From: Nocardioidaceae bacterium
GTDB lineage: Bacteria; Actinomycetota; Actinomycetes; Propionibacteriales; Nocardioidaceae
Reading direction: 5' to 3'
Length of the DNA stretch: 46,785 nt
Assembly: GCA_029268205.1 (NCBI GenBank)
Contig: JAJUGK010000002.1
Location: 1-46,785 of the forward strand
The translations under genes were made by a program, and so were the position numbers. This document shows positions 1-8,156 of the stretch, piece by piece. Numbering within the stretch: the stretch's first letter is position 1; each line of letters begins with the position of its first letter. The notes beneath the pieces were generated by a model that was not told the DNA's origin, searched no databases, and saw only the letters and a program-made list of their open reading frames with translations.

Positions 1-20
1 CCCTCGCACCGCGCCGAGGG
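1..20 (-). terminator. Hairpin just past the FGE gene
   Basis: A 6-bp perfect stem (CCCTCG at 1-6 with CGAGGG at 15-20) encloses an 8-base loop, eight bases past the stop codon of the minus-strand sulfatase-modifying gene. There is no U-tract, as is usual for actinobacterial terminators. The window edge prevents seeing what follows, so a terminator role is inference. Confidence 0.4.
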
Positions 21-28
21 TACTCAGG

Positions 29-988
29 TCAGGCGTCCCCGGCACATCGGAACCCCAGATTGCCGGCGGTCGAGTCGGGCGGGGCCGACGAGCGCGCGGC
101 GACCCGGTAGCGGTGGCAGTAGGAGGCGTGGCAGAGGTAGGACCCGCCGCGCATCACCCGCGTGACCCCGGTCGCCGGCCCGGTCGGGTCGTCGGTGCCG
201 TGGGCCGCCGGGTCGGCGGTGAACCAGTCGGCGCACCACTCCCAGACGTTGCCGCTGACCTGGTAGAGGCCGTAGCCGTTGGGCGGGTAGGTCTTCACCG
301 GCGCCGTCGTCGCGTACCCGTCCTCGACGGTGTTGGTCACGGGGAACTCGCCCTGGAAGATGTTCAGCGGCCACCTCCCGCGGGGGGTGAGCTCGTCGCC
401 CCACGCGTAGCGCGCGCCCTCGAGGCCGCCGCGGGCGGCCTTCTCCCACTCCGCCTCGGTCGGGAGCCGCTTGCCGGCCCACGCGCAGTAGGCCAGCGCG
501 TCGTCGTGGGAGACGTGCACGACCGGGTGGTTCTGCCGGCGTACGACGTCGGAGCCCGCGCCCTCGGGCGCGCGCCAGCTCGCCCCGGCGACCGTCAGCC
601 ACCACGGGGTCTGCGGCGGCTGGCCCAGCACGTCGCGCCCGTCGCCCGCGTACGCGGCGTGGAAGACCGCCGAGAACCCCTCCCGCTCGGCGGTGGTGAC
701 GTGGCCGGTGGCCTTCACGAACGCCGCGAACGCCTGGTTGGTCACCGCGGTGGCGTCGATCCGGAAGGCCGGCAGCGTCACCGTGCGCACCGGACCCTCG
801 CCGTCGCCGGCGTACCCCTCGTCGAAGGCGTCGCCCATCGCGAACCCGCCGGCCGGGATGAGGACCTGGCCGCGGGTGTTGCGGGTCCCGGTCACCCGCG
901 GGCGGGGCGCCGACGCGGCGCCCGGCGGGCCGGCCGCGATCGGTTCCGCCCCGGGCTCGGGGACCCCGCCGGCACAGCACGCACTCAC
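29..988 (-). CDS. Formylglycine-generating enzyme (sulfatase-modifying factor)
   Basis: 319 residues, GTG start at 988. The sequence matches the FGE/SUMF1 family, which oxidises the cysteine of a CxPxR motif in type I sulfatases to the catalytic formylglycine. Seen directly: the family fold motifs GGFAMG near 48, HPVVHVS near 154, RLPTEAEWE at 174-182, GNVWEWC near 246 and RGGSYLCHASYCHRYR near 280. The last carries the active-site pair Cys286 and Cys291, with the same CX4C spacing as Streptomyces FGE. The presence of both cysteines argues for a true FGE rather than a redox-dead relative such as EgtB. The gene starts only four bases after the stop of the dimethylarginine-hydrolase-like gene, so the two are co-transcribed. 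No sulfatase lies in the window. The first 35 residues are low-complexity and may not be structured. Confidence 0.9.
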   Translation of the reverse strand: MSACCAGGVPEPGAEPIAAGPPGAASAPRPRVTGTRNTRGQVLIPAGGFAMGDAFDEGYAGDGEGPVRTVTLPAFRIDATAVTNQAFAAFVKATGHVTTAEREGFSAVFHAAYAGDGRDVLGQPPQTPWWLTVAGASWRAPEGAGSDVVRRQNHPVVHVSHDDALAYCAWAGKRLPTEAEWEKAARGGLEGARYAWGDELTPRGRWPLNIFQGEFPVTNTVEDGYATTAPVKTYPPNGYGLYQVSGNVWEWCADWFTADPAAHGTDDPTGPATGVTRVMRGGSYLCHASYCHRYRVAARSSAPPDSTAGNLGFRCAGDA

Positions 989-992
989 GCCC

Positions 993-1889
993 TCACTGTA
1001 GGGGCGGGACCACGACCTCTCCCCCGGCCGCCGCGGGCAGGTCGCGACCGATGGCGACGTCGAGCGGGTTGGTCAGGCAGCGGACCGAGCCCCCGCCCTT
1101 GTGGAACTCACCGAGGTCGAGCAGGACCACGTCGAAGCCCCAGGCCTCCAGCTGGGCGCGCACCCGCGGCGGGCACGCGGGCATGACGACGGTGCGCCCG
1201 ACGACCACGGAGTTGGCGCAGAACGTCAGGGCCTCGGTCTCGTCGATCACCAGCGGCTCGGGCACCAGCGCGAGCAGCTCCTGCGCGGAGGCGTCGTCGA
1301 ACGCGGCCGGGCAGACGATCGCGCGCCGGTCGTCGAGGGGGCAGAACGCGAGGTCGAGGTGATACATCGCGGGGTGGGTGATCCGGACCCCGCGGACCCG
1401 GACGCCGAGCTCGGTCGCGAGTGCCTTGAGCCCGAGCTCGTCGGTGCGCGGTCCGTACCCGACGACCAGTGCGTCGCCCCAGGCGAAGGCGTCCCCAGCC
1501 TCGAAGCACGGGCCGACCCCGTCGGCGCCGACCCGGCGCAGGGCGAACCCGCGGTCGGCGAACCACGGGCCCGCGCTGCGGCGCTCGGCGCGGCGCTCGG
1601 TGTACCGCATGTGGCTCAGGACGACGCGGTCTGCGGCGCCGTCGGGCCGGGAGAGGGCGAGCCCGAGGTTCATCGCATAGACCATGTCGGGCGAGTCCGC
1701 CCGCTGCGGCAGCACGTCGACCCGGGCGCCGAGCGCGCGCAGGGTGGCGACCATGGCGTCCCACTGGTCCCGGGCCCGCGTCGGGTCGGGCTGGTCGGCG
1801 GGGTCCATGAACGGGTTGATGACGTAGTCGATCCGGTACGCCGTCGGCTCCACCGCCGCGTACCACCGTCCCCAGGCCAGCTCCGCCAT
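993..1889 (-). CDS. Dimethylarginine dimethylaminohydrolase-like amidinotransferase-family protein
   Basis: 298 residues, ATG start preceded by GGGAGGGG. The protein belongs to the guanidino-group-modifying (pentein) superfamily, which cleaves or transfers amidino groups by way of a covalent cysteine intermediate. Visible active-site elements are PDMVYAMN at 67-74, FEAGD at 129-133, MYHLD with His177, and the C-terminal GGGSVRCLTNP with nucleophile Cys271. The length and His/Cys arrangement fit dimethylargininase or a related arginine-analogue hydrolase. The exact substrate (methylarginine, arginine or another guanidino compound) cannot be read from sequence. It is the first gene of a two-gene operon with FGE and is divergent from a GntR regulator across a palindromic operator, so that regulator probably controls it. 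Confidence 0.8.
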   Translation of the reverse strand: MAELAWGRWYAAVEPTAYRIDYVINPFMDPADQPDPTRARDQWDAMVATLRALGARVDVLPQRADSPDMVYAMNLGLALSRPDGAADRVVLSHMRYTERRAERRSAGPWFADRGFALRRVGADGVGPCFEAGDAFAWGDALVVGYGPRTDELGLKALATELGVRVRGVRITHPAMYHLDLAFCPLDDRRAIVCPAAFDDASAQELLALVPEPLVIDETEALTFCANSVVVGRTVVMPACPPRVRAQLEAWGFDVVLLDLGEFHKGGGSVRCLTNPLDVAIGRDLPAAAGGEVVVPPLQ

Positions 1890-1923
1890 GTCACCCCTCC
1901 CGCCTGCCCAGTCCGCGCACCCA

Positions 1924-1950
1924 GTGTCGGATTGTCCGACAATCTGACAC
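1924..1950. promoter_or_regulatory. 27-bp palindromic operator for the divergent GntR regulator
   Basis: Two 13-bp arms around a central C at 1937 match with a single mismatch. The core is TTGTCCGACAAT. TTGTC-N-GACAA type palindromes are the usual targets of FadR/FCD-subfamily GntR proteins. The site lies in the 114-bp gap between the DDAH-like gene and the GntR gene and could control both promoters. Confidence 0.8.
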
Positions 1951-1984
1951 GAGTGTGCGCCCGGTGCCGCGCGGGGTCAAGTCG

Positions 1985-1997
1985 ATGACGGACAATC
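1985..1997. promoter_or_regulatory. Possible second GntR half-site
   Basis: GGACAATC at 1990-1997 repeats the right-hand half of the palindrome centred at 1937 (CGACAATC) except for its first base. It ends six bases before the GntR start codon. A weaker autoregulatory site is plausible, but only one half is conserved. Confidence 0.35.
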
Positions 1998-2003
1998 GAA
2001 TCC

Positions 2004-2693
2004 GTGCCCGCCGACCCGCTGCCGCCGCTGCACCTGAGCGCCCCCGCCTCGACCGTCGACCGGATCGTCGAGGAGCTGCGGCGCGCGCTGTTCGCCGGCG
2101 AGATCACCGCCGGCACCCCGCTGCGCGAGCAGGCGCTCACCGACGCGATGGGCGTCTCCCGCTCCACCGTCCGCGAGGCCCTGGGCGTGTTGGTCGCCGA
2201 GGGGTTGGCCGTCCGCGAGCCGCACCGGGGCGTGCACGTCACCTCGCTGGAGGCCGAGGCCGTCCACGACGTCGTGACCACGCGCGTGGTGCTGGAGTCC
2301 GCCGGCGTCCGGGCCTGGGCCGACGCCGAGCCCGAGGCGCGCGCCCGGGTCCGGGCGGCGCTGGGGGCCTTCGTCGCGGCGGCGCGCGCCGGCGACGACC
2401 CCGGGCGGGTGACCGCGACCCATCTGGCCCTGCACCGCGCGATCGTGGCGCTCACCGGATCGTCGCGTCTGCTCGGCCTCGCCGACGCCGTCTACGCCGA
2501 GATCCGGTTGGCGCTGGCGAAGGTCGACCGGATGCGCCGCGACGCGCCCCAGCAGATCGCCAACCACGAGGAACTGGTCGCACTCCTCGAGTCCGGTGAC
2601 ACCGCGGCGACCCTCGCCGCCCTGCGCGCCCACCTCGAGGAGGCGGCCGAGTCGATGTTGCTGGCGCTCGAACTCGATCCGGACGCCGACTGA
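2004..2693 (+). CDS. GntR-family regulator, FadR/FCD subfamily
   Basis: 229 residues, GTG start. An N-terminal winged helix covers roughly residues 18-80, with the recognition segment around TDAMGVSRSTVREAL (46-60) and the wing REPHRGVHV. An all-helical FCD effector domain follows, with the R..LE segment near 94, H near 137-141 and a late H (NHEEL), as expected for its metal/carboxylate pocket. Such proteins usually repress neighbouring catabolic genes and release DNA on binding an acidic metabolite. Divergence from the DDAH-like/FGE operon and the palindrome between them suggest local control. The effector is unknown. No ribosome binding site is evident, so the message may be leaderless or nearly so. 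Confidence 0.88.
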   Translation: MPADPLPPLHLSAPASTVDRIVEELRRALFAGEITAGTPLREQALTDAMGVSRSTVREALGVLVAEGLAVREPHRGVHVTSLEAEAVHDVVTTRVVLESAGVRAWADAEPEARARVRAALGAFVAAARAGDDPGRVTATHLALHRAIVALTGSSRLLGLADAVYAEIRLALAKVDRMRRDAPQQIANHEELVALLESGDTAATLAALRAHLEEAAESMLLALELDPDAD

Positions 2694-2765
2694 GGCGCCG
2701 GTCGTCCCCGGCGCTTGCACGACTCCGGCACCGATTCTGAGACCGACTCTGGCACCATCGCGGGT

Positions 2766-3140
2766 GTGAACTTCCTGTTGAAGGTCCTCGCCAGCGCGGC
2801 CGGGCTGGCGGTCGCCGCCTGGCTGCTCGACGGCATCACCATCACCGGTGACTCCGACAACGACCGCGTGCTCACGCTGGTGATCGTCGCGGCCATCTTC
2901 GGCATCATCGACTCGTTCGTGGCGCCGGTGATCAAGGTGCTCGCGATCCCGTTCATCATCCTGACGCTGGGGCTGTTCCTGCTGGTGGTGAACGCCCTGA
3001 TGCTGCTGCTGACGTCGTGGGTCGCCGACCAGGTCGGGCTCGGCTTCGCCGTCGACGGGTTCTGGACCGCGGTCGTCGGCTCGATCATCATCACCGTCGT
3101 CGGCTGGATCGCCCACCTGATCCTCCCCGACGCCCGATGA
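2766..3140 (+). CDS. Phage-holin-like family membrane protein (YvlD type)
   Basis: 124 residues from GTG 2766. An in-frame TTG at 2715 would add a hydrophilic 17-residue leader (HDSGTDSETDSG) that does not fit the family, so I prefer 2766. Four hydrophobic segments are visible: FLLKVLASAAGLAVAAWLL near the N-terminus, VLTLVIVAAIFGIIDSFVAPVI, PFIILTLGLFLLVVNALMLLL, and FWTAVVGSIIITVVGWIAHLI. This is the pattern of the small four-helix membrane family annotated as phage holin family/YvlD, which has no proven role in chromosomal settings. It is followed after 13 bases by a tyrosine phosphatase and may be co-transcribed with it. Confidence 0.8.
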   Translation: MNFLLKVLASAAGLAVAAWLLDGITITGDSDNDRVLTLVIVAAIFGIIDSFVAPVIKVLAIPFIILTLGLFLLVVNALMLLLTSWVADQVGLGFAVDGFWTAVVGSIIITVVGWIAHLILPDAR

Positions 3141-3153
3141 GCCCCGACGCCCC

Positions 3154-3663
3154 ATGAGCCCCGCGCCCTACACCGTCGCCCTGATCTGTCTGGGCAACAT
3201 CTGCCGCTCCCCGATGGCACATGTGGTGCTGGAGCAGCGGATCGCCGAGGCGGGGCTGGCCGACCGGGTCCGGGTCGTCAGCGCCGGCACCGCCTCCTGG
3301 CACATCGGCAAGCCGATGGACCCGCGAGCGGCCGCGACGCTGACGGATGCGGGGTACGACGCGAGCCGGCACCGGGCCCGGCAGGTGCTCGACGTGTGGT
3401 TCGCCGACCCGGCAGGGACGGGTGAGGAGCACGTCGACCTGGCGCTGGTGATGGACGAGTCCAACCGCACCGACGTGGTCGCGCTGGCCGGGGTGCACGC
3501 CGACCGGGTGCGGATGTTCCGCGAGGTCGACCCCGAGGGACCGGGCGAGGTTCCGGACCCCTATTACGGTGGCGAGGAGGGGTTCACCGAGGTGCTCGCG
3601 ATGGTCGAGCGGTGTGCGCAGGCCTGGACCGAGGAGATCGCCCGAGCAGTCGGCGGGACCTGA
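3154..3663 (+). CDS. Low-molecular-weight protein-tyrosine phosphatase
   Basis: 169 residues. The phosphate-binding loop CLGNICRS starts at residue 12, giving nucleophile Cys12 and Arg18 (CX5R). The general acid is Asp135 in VPDPYYGG, the family's DPYY motif. The enzyme hydrolyses phosphotyrosine and is cytosolic or secreted, as in mycobacterial PtpA; no signal peptide is seen here. The gene sits between the membrane protein and a fructosamine-kinase-like gene, all co-oriented with short gaps. Residues 80-96 (VWFADPAGTGEEHVD) look like a slightly longer loop than in PtpA. The physiological substrate is unknown. Confidence 0.93.
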   Translation: MSPAPYTVALICLGNICRSPMAHVVLEQRIAEAGLADRVRVVSAGTASWHIGKPMDPRAAATLTDAGYDASRHRARQVLDVWFADPAGTGEEHVDLALVMDESNRTDVVALAGVHADRVRMFREVDPEGPGEVPDPYYGGEEGFTEVLAMVERCAQAWTEEIARAVGGT

Positions 3664-3696
3664 CGACCGGGCCCGCCCCACCGGGAGGAGGAGCAG

Positions 3697-4569
3697 ATGG
3701 CGCGACAGGCGACGGTGGCCCGGCGCGCCGAGGAGCTCCTCGACGTCGCGGTGGTCTCGACCCAGCCGGTGGCCGGCGGCGACATCTGCACGACCACCCG
3801 CCTGCGGCTCTCCGACGGCACCCTGGCGGTGATGAAGACCCGCCCGCACGCCCCGCCGACGTTCTTCCCGACCGAGGCGGCCGGTCTGCGCTGGCTCGCC
3901 GAGGTCGACGACGGCGTCCGGGTGCCGGAGGTGCTCGCCGTCGAGGACGACTGCCTGCTGCTGCGCTGGGTCGAGCCCGGGCGCCCGCATGCGGAGACCG
4001 CCACCGACTTCGGCCGGCGGCTCGCGCGCACCCACGCCGCGGGCGCCCCGGCGTACGCCGGACCGGGCGGCAGCGAGGAGAGCGGCTGGATCGGCACCCT
4101 CCCCCTGCCGCAGCGCACCGCTCCCACGTGGCCGGAGTTCTTCGCGGTCCGACGCGTGCTGCCCTATCTCAAGCTCGCCCGCGACCGCGGCGCGATCGAG
4201 CCCGAGCACGCCCGGGTCATCGAGGACGTCGTCCGGGTGCTCCCCGACCGCGCCGGCCCGCCCGAGCCACCGGCCCGCCTCCACGGCGACCTGTGGTCGG
4301 GCAACGTCGTGTGGTCCGCCGAGGGCGTGTGGATGCTCGACCCGGCGGCCCACGCCGGGCACCGCGAGACCGACCTGGCGATGCTCGCCCTCTTCGGGCT
4401 CCCGCAGCTGGAGCAGGTGCTCATCGGCTACCAGGCCGAGGCTCCGCTCGCCGAGGGGTGGGAGGACCGGGTCGGGCTGCACCAGCTCTTCCCGCTGCTG
4501 GTGCACGCGTGCATGTTCGGCGGCGGGTACGGCGCCCGCGCCGCCGCGGGGGTCGAGCACCTGCGCTGA
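3697..4569 (+). CDS. Fructosamine kinase / phosphotransferase-family protein
   Basis: 290 residues, ATG preceded by a strong GGAGGAGGAG. It has the protein-kinase-like fold of the fructosamine-3-kinase/aminoglycoside phosphotransferase group. Visible motifs are the ATP lysine in AVMKTR (Lys47), LLLRWVEPG at the hinge (88-95), the catalytic HGDLWSGNV (His196, Asp198, Asn203) and the metal-binding LDPA (Asp215). HGDLWSGN is characteristic of fructosamine kinases, which phosphorylate glycated amines so that the sugar can be removed from damaged protein or small molecules. It follows the LMW phosphatase by 33 bases, a common pairing in actinobacteria. Confidence 0.85.
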   Translation: MARQATVARRAEELLDVAVVSTQPVAGGDICTTTRLRLSDGTLAVMKTRPHAPPTFFPTEAAGLRWLAEVDDGVRVPEVLAVEDDCLLLRWVEPGRPHAETATDFGRRLARTHAAGAPAYAGPGGSEESGWIGTLPLPQRTAPTWPEFFAVRRVLPYLKLARDRGAIEPEHARVIEDVVRVLPDRAGPPEPPARLHGDLWSGNVVWSAEGVWMLDPAAHAGHRETDLAMLALFGLPQLEQVLIGYQAEAPLAEGWEDRVGLHQLFPLLVHACMFGGGYGARAAAGVEHLR

Positions 4570-4582
4570 GCCTTTTCTCAGC
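4565..4582. promoter_or_regulatory. Inverted repeat upstream of mprA
   Basis: GCTGAG (4565-4570) and CTCAGC (4577-4582) form a 6-bp inverted repeat around CCTTTT. It overlaps the kinase stop codon and ends 21 bases before the mprA start. CTCAG also occurs in the sequence before pepD (6766-6782), so this may be an MprA-controlled promoter element; alternatively it is a short hairpin ending the upstream transcript. Confidence 0.35.
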
Positions 4583-4603
4583 CTGGGCTGGCACCCTGGG
4601 GTC

Positions 4604-5317
4604 GTGAACGCCGAGAGGTCCGCCCCGCGCCCGCACGTCCTGGTCGTCGACGACGACCGCGCCGTGCGGGAGTCGCTGCGCCGGTCCCTGGAGTTCAACG
4701 GCTACTCGGTCGCGCTGGCCAACGACGGCGCCGAGGCGCTGGCGGCGATCGCCAAGGAGCACCCCGACGCGCTGGTGCTCGACGTGATGATGCCGCGCCT
4801 CGACGGGCTCGAGACGACCCGGGCGCTGCGCGCCGCCGGCAACGATCTGCCGATCCTCGTGCTCACGGCGCGCGACTCGGTCGGTGACCGGGTCGAGGGC
4901 CTCGACGCCGGCGCCGACGACTACCTCACCAAGCCGTTCGCCCTGGAGGAGCTGCTCGCCCGGCTGCGCGCCCTGCTGCGCCGGGCTCGCCCGAGCGCCG
5001 ACGACCTCGACGCCGAGGAACTGGTCTTCTCCGATCTCCGGCTGAACCCGGCCACCCGCGAGGTGCACCGCGGCGAGCGGCTGATCGAGCTCACCCGCAC
5101 GGAGTTCACGCTGCTGGAGATGTTCCTGCGCCGCCCCCGGCGGGTGCTGGAGCGCTCGTTCATCCTCGAGGAGGTCTGGGGCTACGACTTCCCGACCACC
5201 GCGAACTCGCTGGAGGTCTACGTCGGCTACCTGCGCCGCAAGACCGAGGCCGAGGGCGAGCCGCGGCTGATCCACACCGTGCGCGGTGTCGGCTACGTGC
5301 TGCGAGAGCAGGCGTGA
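4604..5317 (+). CDS. mprA: Response regulator MprA (OmpR family)
   Basis: 237 residues from GTG 4604. The reading frame stays open far upstream, but that portion lies inside the kinase gene and has no receiver fold. The receiver domain (about 10-125) shows acidic residues Asp16-Asp18, phosphoacceptor Asp60 in LVLDVMMP, Thr88 and Lys110 in YLTKPF. A C-terminal winged helix (about 138-235) carries [10 protein letters not shown] and the [22 protein letters not shown] end. The order regulator - histidine kinase - membrane-anchored HtrA protease matches mycobacterial mprA-mprB-pepD, a cell-envelope stress circuit. The gene overlaps mprB by four bases (GTGA), so the two proteins are translationally coupled. 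Confidence 0.92.
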   Translation: MNAERSAPRPHVLVVDDDRAVRESLRRSLEFNGYSVALANDGAEALAAIAKEHPDALVLDVMMPRLDGLETTRALRAAGNDLPILVLTARDSVGDRVEGLDAGADDYLTKPFALEELLARLRALLRRARPSADDLDAEELVFSDLRLNPATREVHRGERLIELTRTEFTLLEMFLRRPRRVLERSFILEEVWGYDFPTTANSLEVYVGYLRRKTEAEGEPRLIHTVRGVGYVLREQA

Positions 5318-6807
5318 GCGAGCTGCCGTTCGCCGTCCGGGTCCGCGAGGCGGCGCACTACCGGCGCTCGCTGGCGAGCCGGGTCACGATCCTGACCACC
5401 CTCGCGGTGGCGCTCACCGTGGCCGGCGTGGCCGCATCGGCGTACTTCACCGCCCGCGTGCAGATGTATCAGTCGCTCGACAACTCCCTGGTCACCCGGG
5501 CGACCCAGGCGGCGGAGTCCAACCGGCTCGGGTCGCTCACCGCGCAGGACATCCCCGCGTGGGCACTGGGCGCCGCAGACGTACGGATCGCCTTCATCGT
5601 CGCCGGTGGCGACCCGCAGGTGATCAGCGCCGACCGCACCGCGACCGGCGAGCGACTCGTGCTCGGCGACCCCGAGCTGCGGGTCGCCCTGGGCGAGGCG
5701 CAGCGCTCGATCCGCACGATCCGCGCGGCGAACGGGACCCGCTACCGCGTCGTCGCCGTCCCCACCGACGGCCAGGGGGCGCTGGTGCTCGCCCAGTCGC
5801 TGCTCCCGACCGAGCAGACGCTGAGCAAGCTCGGGCTGGTGATGGTGCTCTTCGGGGTGCTCGGCGTCGCCGGCGCGGCGCTGGCGGGCTGGGCGGTGGC
5901 CCGCAACGGGCTGCGGCCGGTGCGCCGGCTGACCGCCGCGGCGGAGGAGATCGCCCGGACCGAGGAGCTGACGCCGATCGCGGTGGAGGGCAACGACGAG
6001 ATCGCCCGGCTCGCGACGGCGTTCAACGCGATGCTCGCCGCGCTCGGCGCCTCCCGCGACCGGCAGCGTCAGCTCGTCGGGGACGCCAGCCACGAGCTGC
6101 GGACGCCGCTGACCTCCTTGCGCACCAACATCGAGCTGCTGCGCCAGGCCGACGCGGAGGGCGGGCTCGACCGACAGTCGCGCGACGAGCTGCTCGCCGA
6201 CGTGGGCGCGCAGCTGGAGGAGATGACCACGCTGATCGGCGACCTCGTCGAGCTCGCCCGCGACGAGCCGCTCCCGCACGCGGTCGGACCGGTCGACGTG
6301 GCGGAGGTCGTCGACCACGCCGTACGCCGGGTGCGGCTGCGCGCTCCCGGCCTCGGGTTCGTCGTCGGGACCGAGCCCTGGTGGCTCACCGGGGAGCAGG
6401 CCTCGCTCGAGCGCGCGGTGACCAACCTGCTCGACAACGCCGCCAAGTGGAGTCCGCCGCTGGGGACCGTGACGGTGACCCTGGCCGACGGCGAGCTGAC
6501 CGTCACCGACGAGGGCGAGGGCATCGCCGAGGCCGACCTGCCGCACGTGTTCGACCGGTTCTACCGCTCGCGGGAGTCGCGGTCGCTGCCCGGCTCCGGG
6601 CTCGGCCTGGCGATCGTCCAGCAGGTGGTGCAGCGGCACGGCGGCACGGTCGAGGCCGGCAACGCCCCCGACGCGGGCGCCCGGTTCGTGGTCCGCCTGC
6701 CCGGCAGCAGCACGCCCGTGGGCGGGGCCGGGTCGGAGGATTCCTCGGCGAAGTCTGGACCCCTGTTCAGTTCAGGCTCAGGTTCGGTGGGCAGGCTGGA
6801 GACATGA
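5314..6807 (+). CDS. mprB: Sensor histidine kinase MprB
   Basis: 497 residues. Two membrane segments (about 23-45 and 172-195) bracket an extracytoplasmic sensor domain of some 125 residues. A HAMP domain follows (about 195-250), then the phosphoacceptor His260 in [10 protein letters not shown], and an ATP-binding domain with NLLDNAAKW (Asn375), DEGEGI (399-404) and GSGLGL (427-432). It phosphorylates MprA in response to envelope stress in the mycobacterial model. The catalytic domain ends near residue 464. The last about 30 residues ([13 protein letters not shown] onward) are low-complexity and coincide with DNA that looks like the pepD promoter. The stop overlaps the pepD start as ATGA. Confidence 0.92.
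   Translation: MSELPFAVRVREAAHYRRSLASRVTILTTLAVALTVAGVAASAYFTARVQMYQSLDNSLVTRATQAAESNRLGSLTAQDIPAWALGAADVRIAFIVAGGDPQVISADRTATGERLVLGDPELRVALGEAQRSIRTIRAANGTRYRVVAVPTDGQGALVLAQSLLPTEQTLSKLGLVMVLFGVLGVAGAALAGWAVARNGLRPVRRLTAAAEEIARTEELTPIAVEGNDEIARLATAFNAMLAALGASRDRQRQLVGDASHELRTPLTSLRTNIELLRQADAEGGLDRQSRDELLADVGAQLEEMTTLIGDLVELARDEPLPHAVGPVDVAEVVDHAVRRVRLRAPGLGFVVGTEPWWLTGEQASLERAVTNLLDNAAKWSPPLGTVTVTLADGELTVTDEGEGIAEADLPHVFDRFYRSRESRSLPGSGLGLAIVQQVVQRHGGTVEAGNAPDAGARFVVRLPGSSTPVGGAGSEDSSAKSGPLFSSGSGSVGRLET
6766..6782 (+). promoter_or_regulatory. Direct-repeat element before pepD, inside the mprB end
   Basis: The 17-base run TTCAGTTCAGGCTCAGG holds three tandem (T/C)TCAG units spaced five to six bases apart, 22 bases upstream of the pepD ATG. 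MprA is known to bind loosely conserved direct repeats, so this is a reasonable candidate MprA site giving pepD its own promoter. It is coding sequence for the mprB tail at the same time. Assignment is inference. Confidence 0.4.
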
Positions 6808-8156
6808 CCGAGCACGACACCACCGGCAACGACGACCGCACCCACCGCTTCCCGGGGGCCCCGGATCAGGAGCCGACCACCGCCTACCCGGCGGGGTTCG
6901 GGTTCGCCACAGCGGAGCCGGCACCCGCGCCGACCGCCGGGCAGCAGGCGCCGCGGAGCCGGCGCACCGGGATCGGTCTGCTCGCGGGCGCGCTGGTCCT
7001 CGGCGGCCTGGGCGGACTCGGTGGCGCCGCGGCGTACGACGCGCTCACCGACGACCCGGCCACCACCACCTCCTCGAGCACCGCCCGGCAGAGCACCAAC
7101 ACCGCCTCGGTCGCACCGTTGGAGCCGCTCGGCTCGGTGCAGGAGGTCGCGTCCTCGGTGCTGCCGTCGGTGGTCAAGATCAACGTCCGCGGCGGCGGCC
7201 AGGGCGAGGCGGGCTCGGGCTCGGGCATCGTGCTCTCCGCCGACGGAGAGATCCTCACCAACGACCACGTCGTCAGCGCGGCGGCCGACGGCGGTTCCAT
7301 CTCCGTGGCGTTCGACGACGGCTCCACCGCGCCGGCGACGATCGTCGGCACCGACCCGCTCACCGACACCGCGGTGATCCAGGCCGAGGGCGTCTCCGAC
7401 CTCATCCCCGCCGACATCGGCAGCTCCGACGCGCTCCAGGTCGGCGAGCAGGTCGTCGCGGTCGGGTCGCCGTTCGGCCTCGAGGCGACGGTCACCTCGG
7501 GCATCGTCAGCGCCCTCGACCGGCCCGTCACTGCCGGCGCCGAGGACGGCTCGCAGGCCACGATCTATCCCGCGATCCAGACCGACGCGGCGATCAACCC
7601 CGGCAACTCCGGCGGGCCGCTGGTCAACATGGCCGGCCAGGTCGTGGGCATCAACTCCTCGATCCGCACCGCCGGCTCGAGCAGCCCGTTCGGCAGCAGC
7701 GGCGGCGGCTCGATCGGCCTCGGGTTCGCCATCCCGATCTCGAAGGTCGTCCCGATCGTCGAGCAGCTCCGGGCCGGCGAGACCGCCACGCACGCCCGCC
7801 TGGGCGTCACCGTCTCCAACGCCACCGACGACAGCGGCGCGATCATCGGCGCCCGGGTCGAGGAGGTCAGCGACGGCTCCGCCGCGCAGGAGGCCGGGCT
7901 GCGGTCGGGCGACGTGGTCGTCCGGGTCGACGACACCCTGATCTCCGACCGCGACGCGCTGGTCGCCATCGTCCGCGGCTACCGGCCCGACGACGAGGTC
8001 ACCCTGACCTTCCGTCGGGGTGACGACGAGCGCACCGTCGAGGTGACGCTGGGCTCCGACGAGGGTGAGCAGCCGCAGGCTCCCGAGCAGCAGCCGCAGG
8101 GCCAGCAGCGGGAGCGCCAGCTGCCGCCGTGGCTGCAGGACTACTTCGGCGACTGA
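6804..8156 (+). CDS. pepD: Membrane-anchored HtrA-type serine protease (PepD-like)
   Basis: 450 residues from ATG 6804. The frame is open further upstream, but that stretch is a shadow of mprB. A disordered cytoplasmic N-terminus (1-54) leads to one membrane helix (about 55-78), a Ser/Thr-rich linker, and a trypsin-like domain with catalytic triad His155 (TNDHVV), Asp188 (LTDTAV) and Ser269 (GNSGGP). A PDZ domain spans about 335-415, and a Gln/Pro-rich tail ends in PPWLQDYFGD. HtrA proteases degrade or refold misfolded envelope proteins. In mycobacteria PepD feeds back on the MprAB/SigE stress response, and its position directly behind mprB supports the same role. The last 16 bases overlap the end of convergent pabB. 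Confidence 0.92.
   Translation: MTEHDTTGNDDRTHRFPGAPDQEPTTAYPAGFGFATAEPAPAPTAGQQAPRSRRTGIGLLAGALVLGGLGGLGGAAAYDALTDDPATTTSSSTARQSTNTASVAPLEPLGSVQEVASSVLPSVVKINVRGGGQGEAGSGSGIVLSADGEILTNDHVVSAAADGGSISVAFDDGSTAPATIVGTDPLTDTAVIQAEGVSDLIPADIGSSDALQVGEQVVAVGSPFGLEATVTSGIVSALDRPVTAGAEDGSQATIYPAIQTDAAINPGNSGGPLVNMAGQVVGINSSIRTAGSSSPFGSSGGGSIGLGFAIPISKVVPIVEQLRAGETATHARLGVTVSNATDDSGAIIGARVEEVSDGSAAQEAGLRSGDVVVRVDDTLISDRDALVAIVRGYRPDDEVTLTFRRGDDERTVEVTLGSDEGEQPQAPEQQPQGQQRERQLPPWLQDYFGD

Noticed and set aside
4573-4603. Reading the whole open frame from 3989 as one fused protein ending in MprA
   Set aside because: The first 205 codons are an out-of-frame reading of the fructosamine-kinase gene, and the receiver domain begins right after GTG 4604.
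5286-6803. Upstream extension of the pepD frame
   Set aside because: Arg/Gly-rich translation in a different frame over mprB. The ATG at 6804 starts the recognisable PepD N-terminus and overlaps the mprB stop as ATGA.
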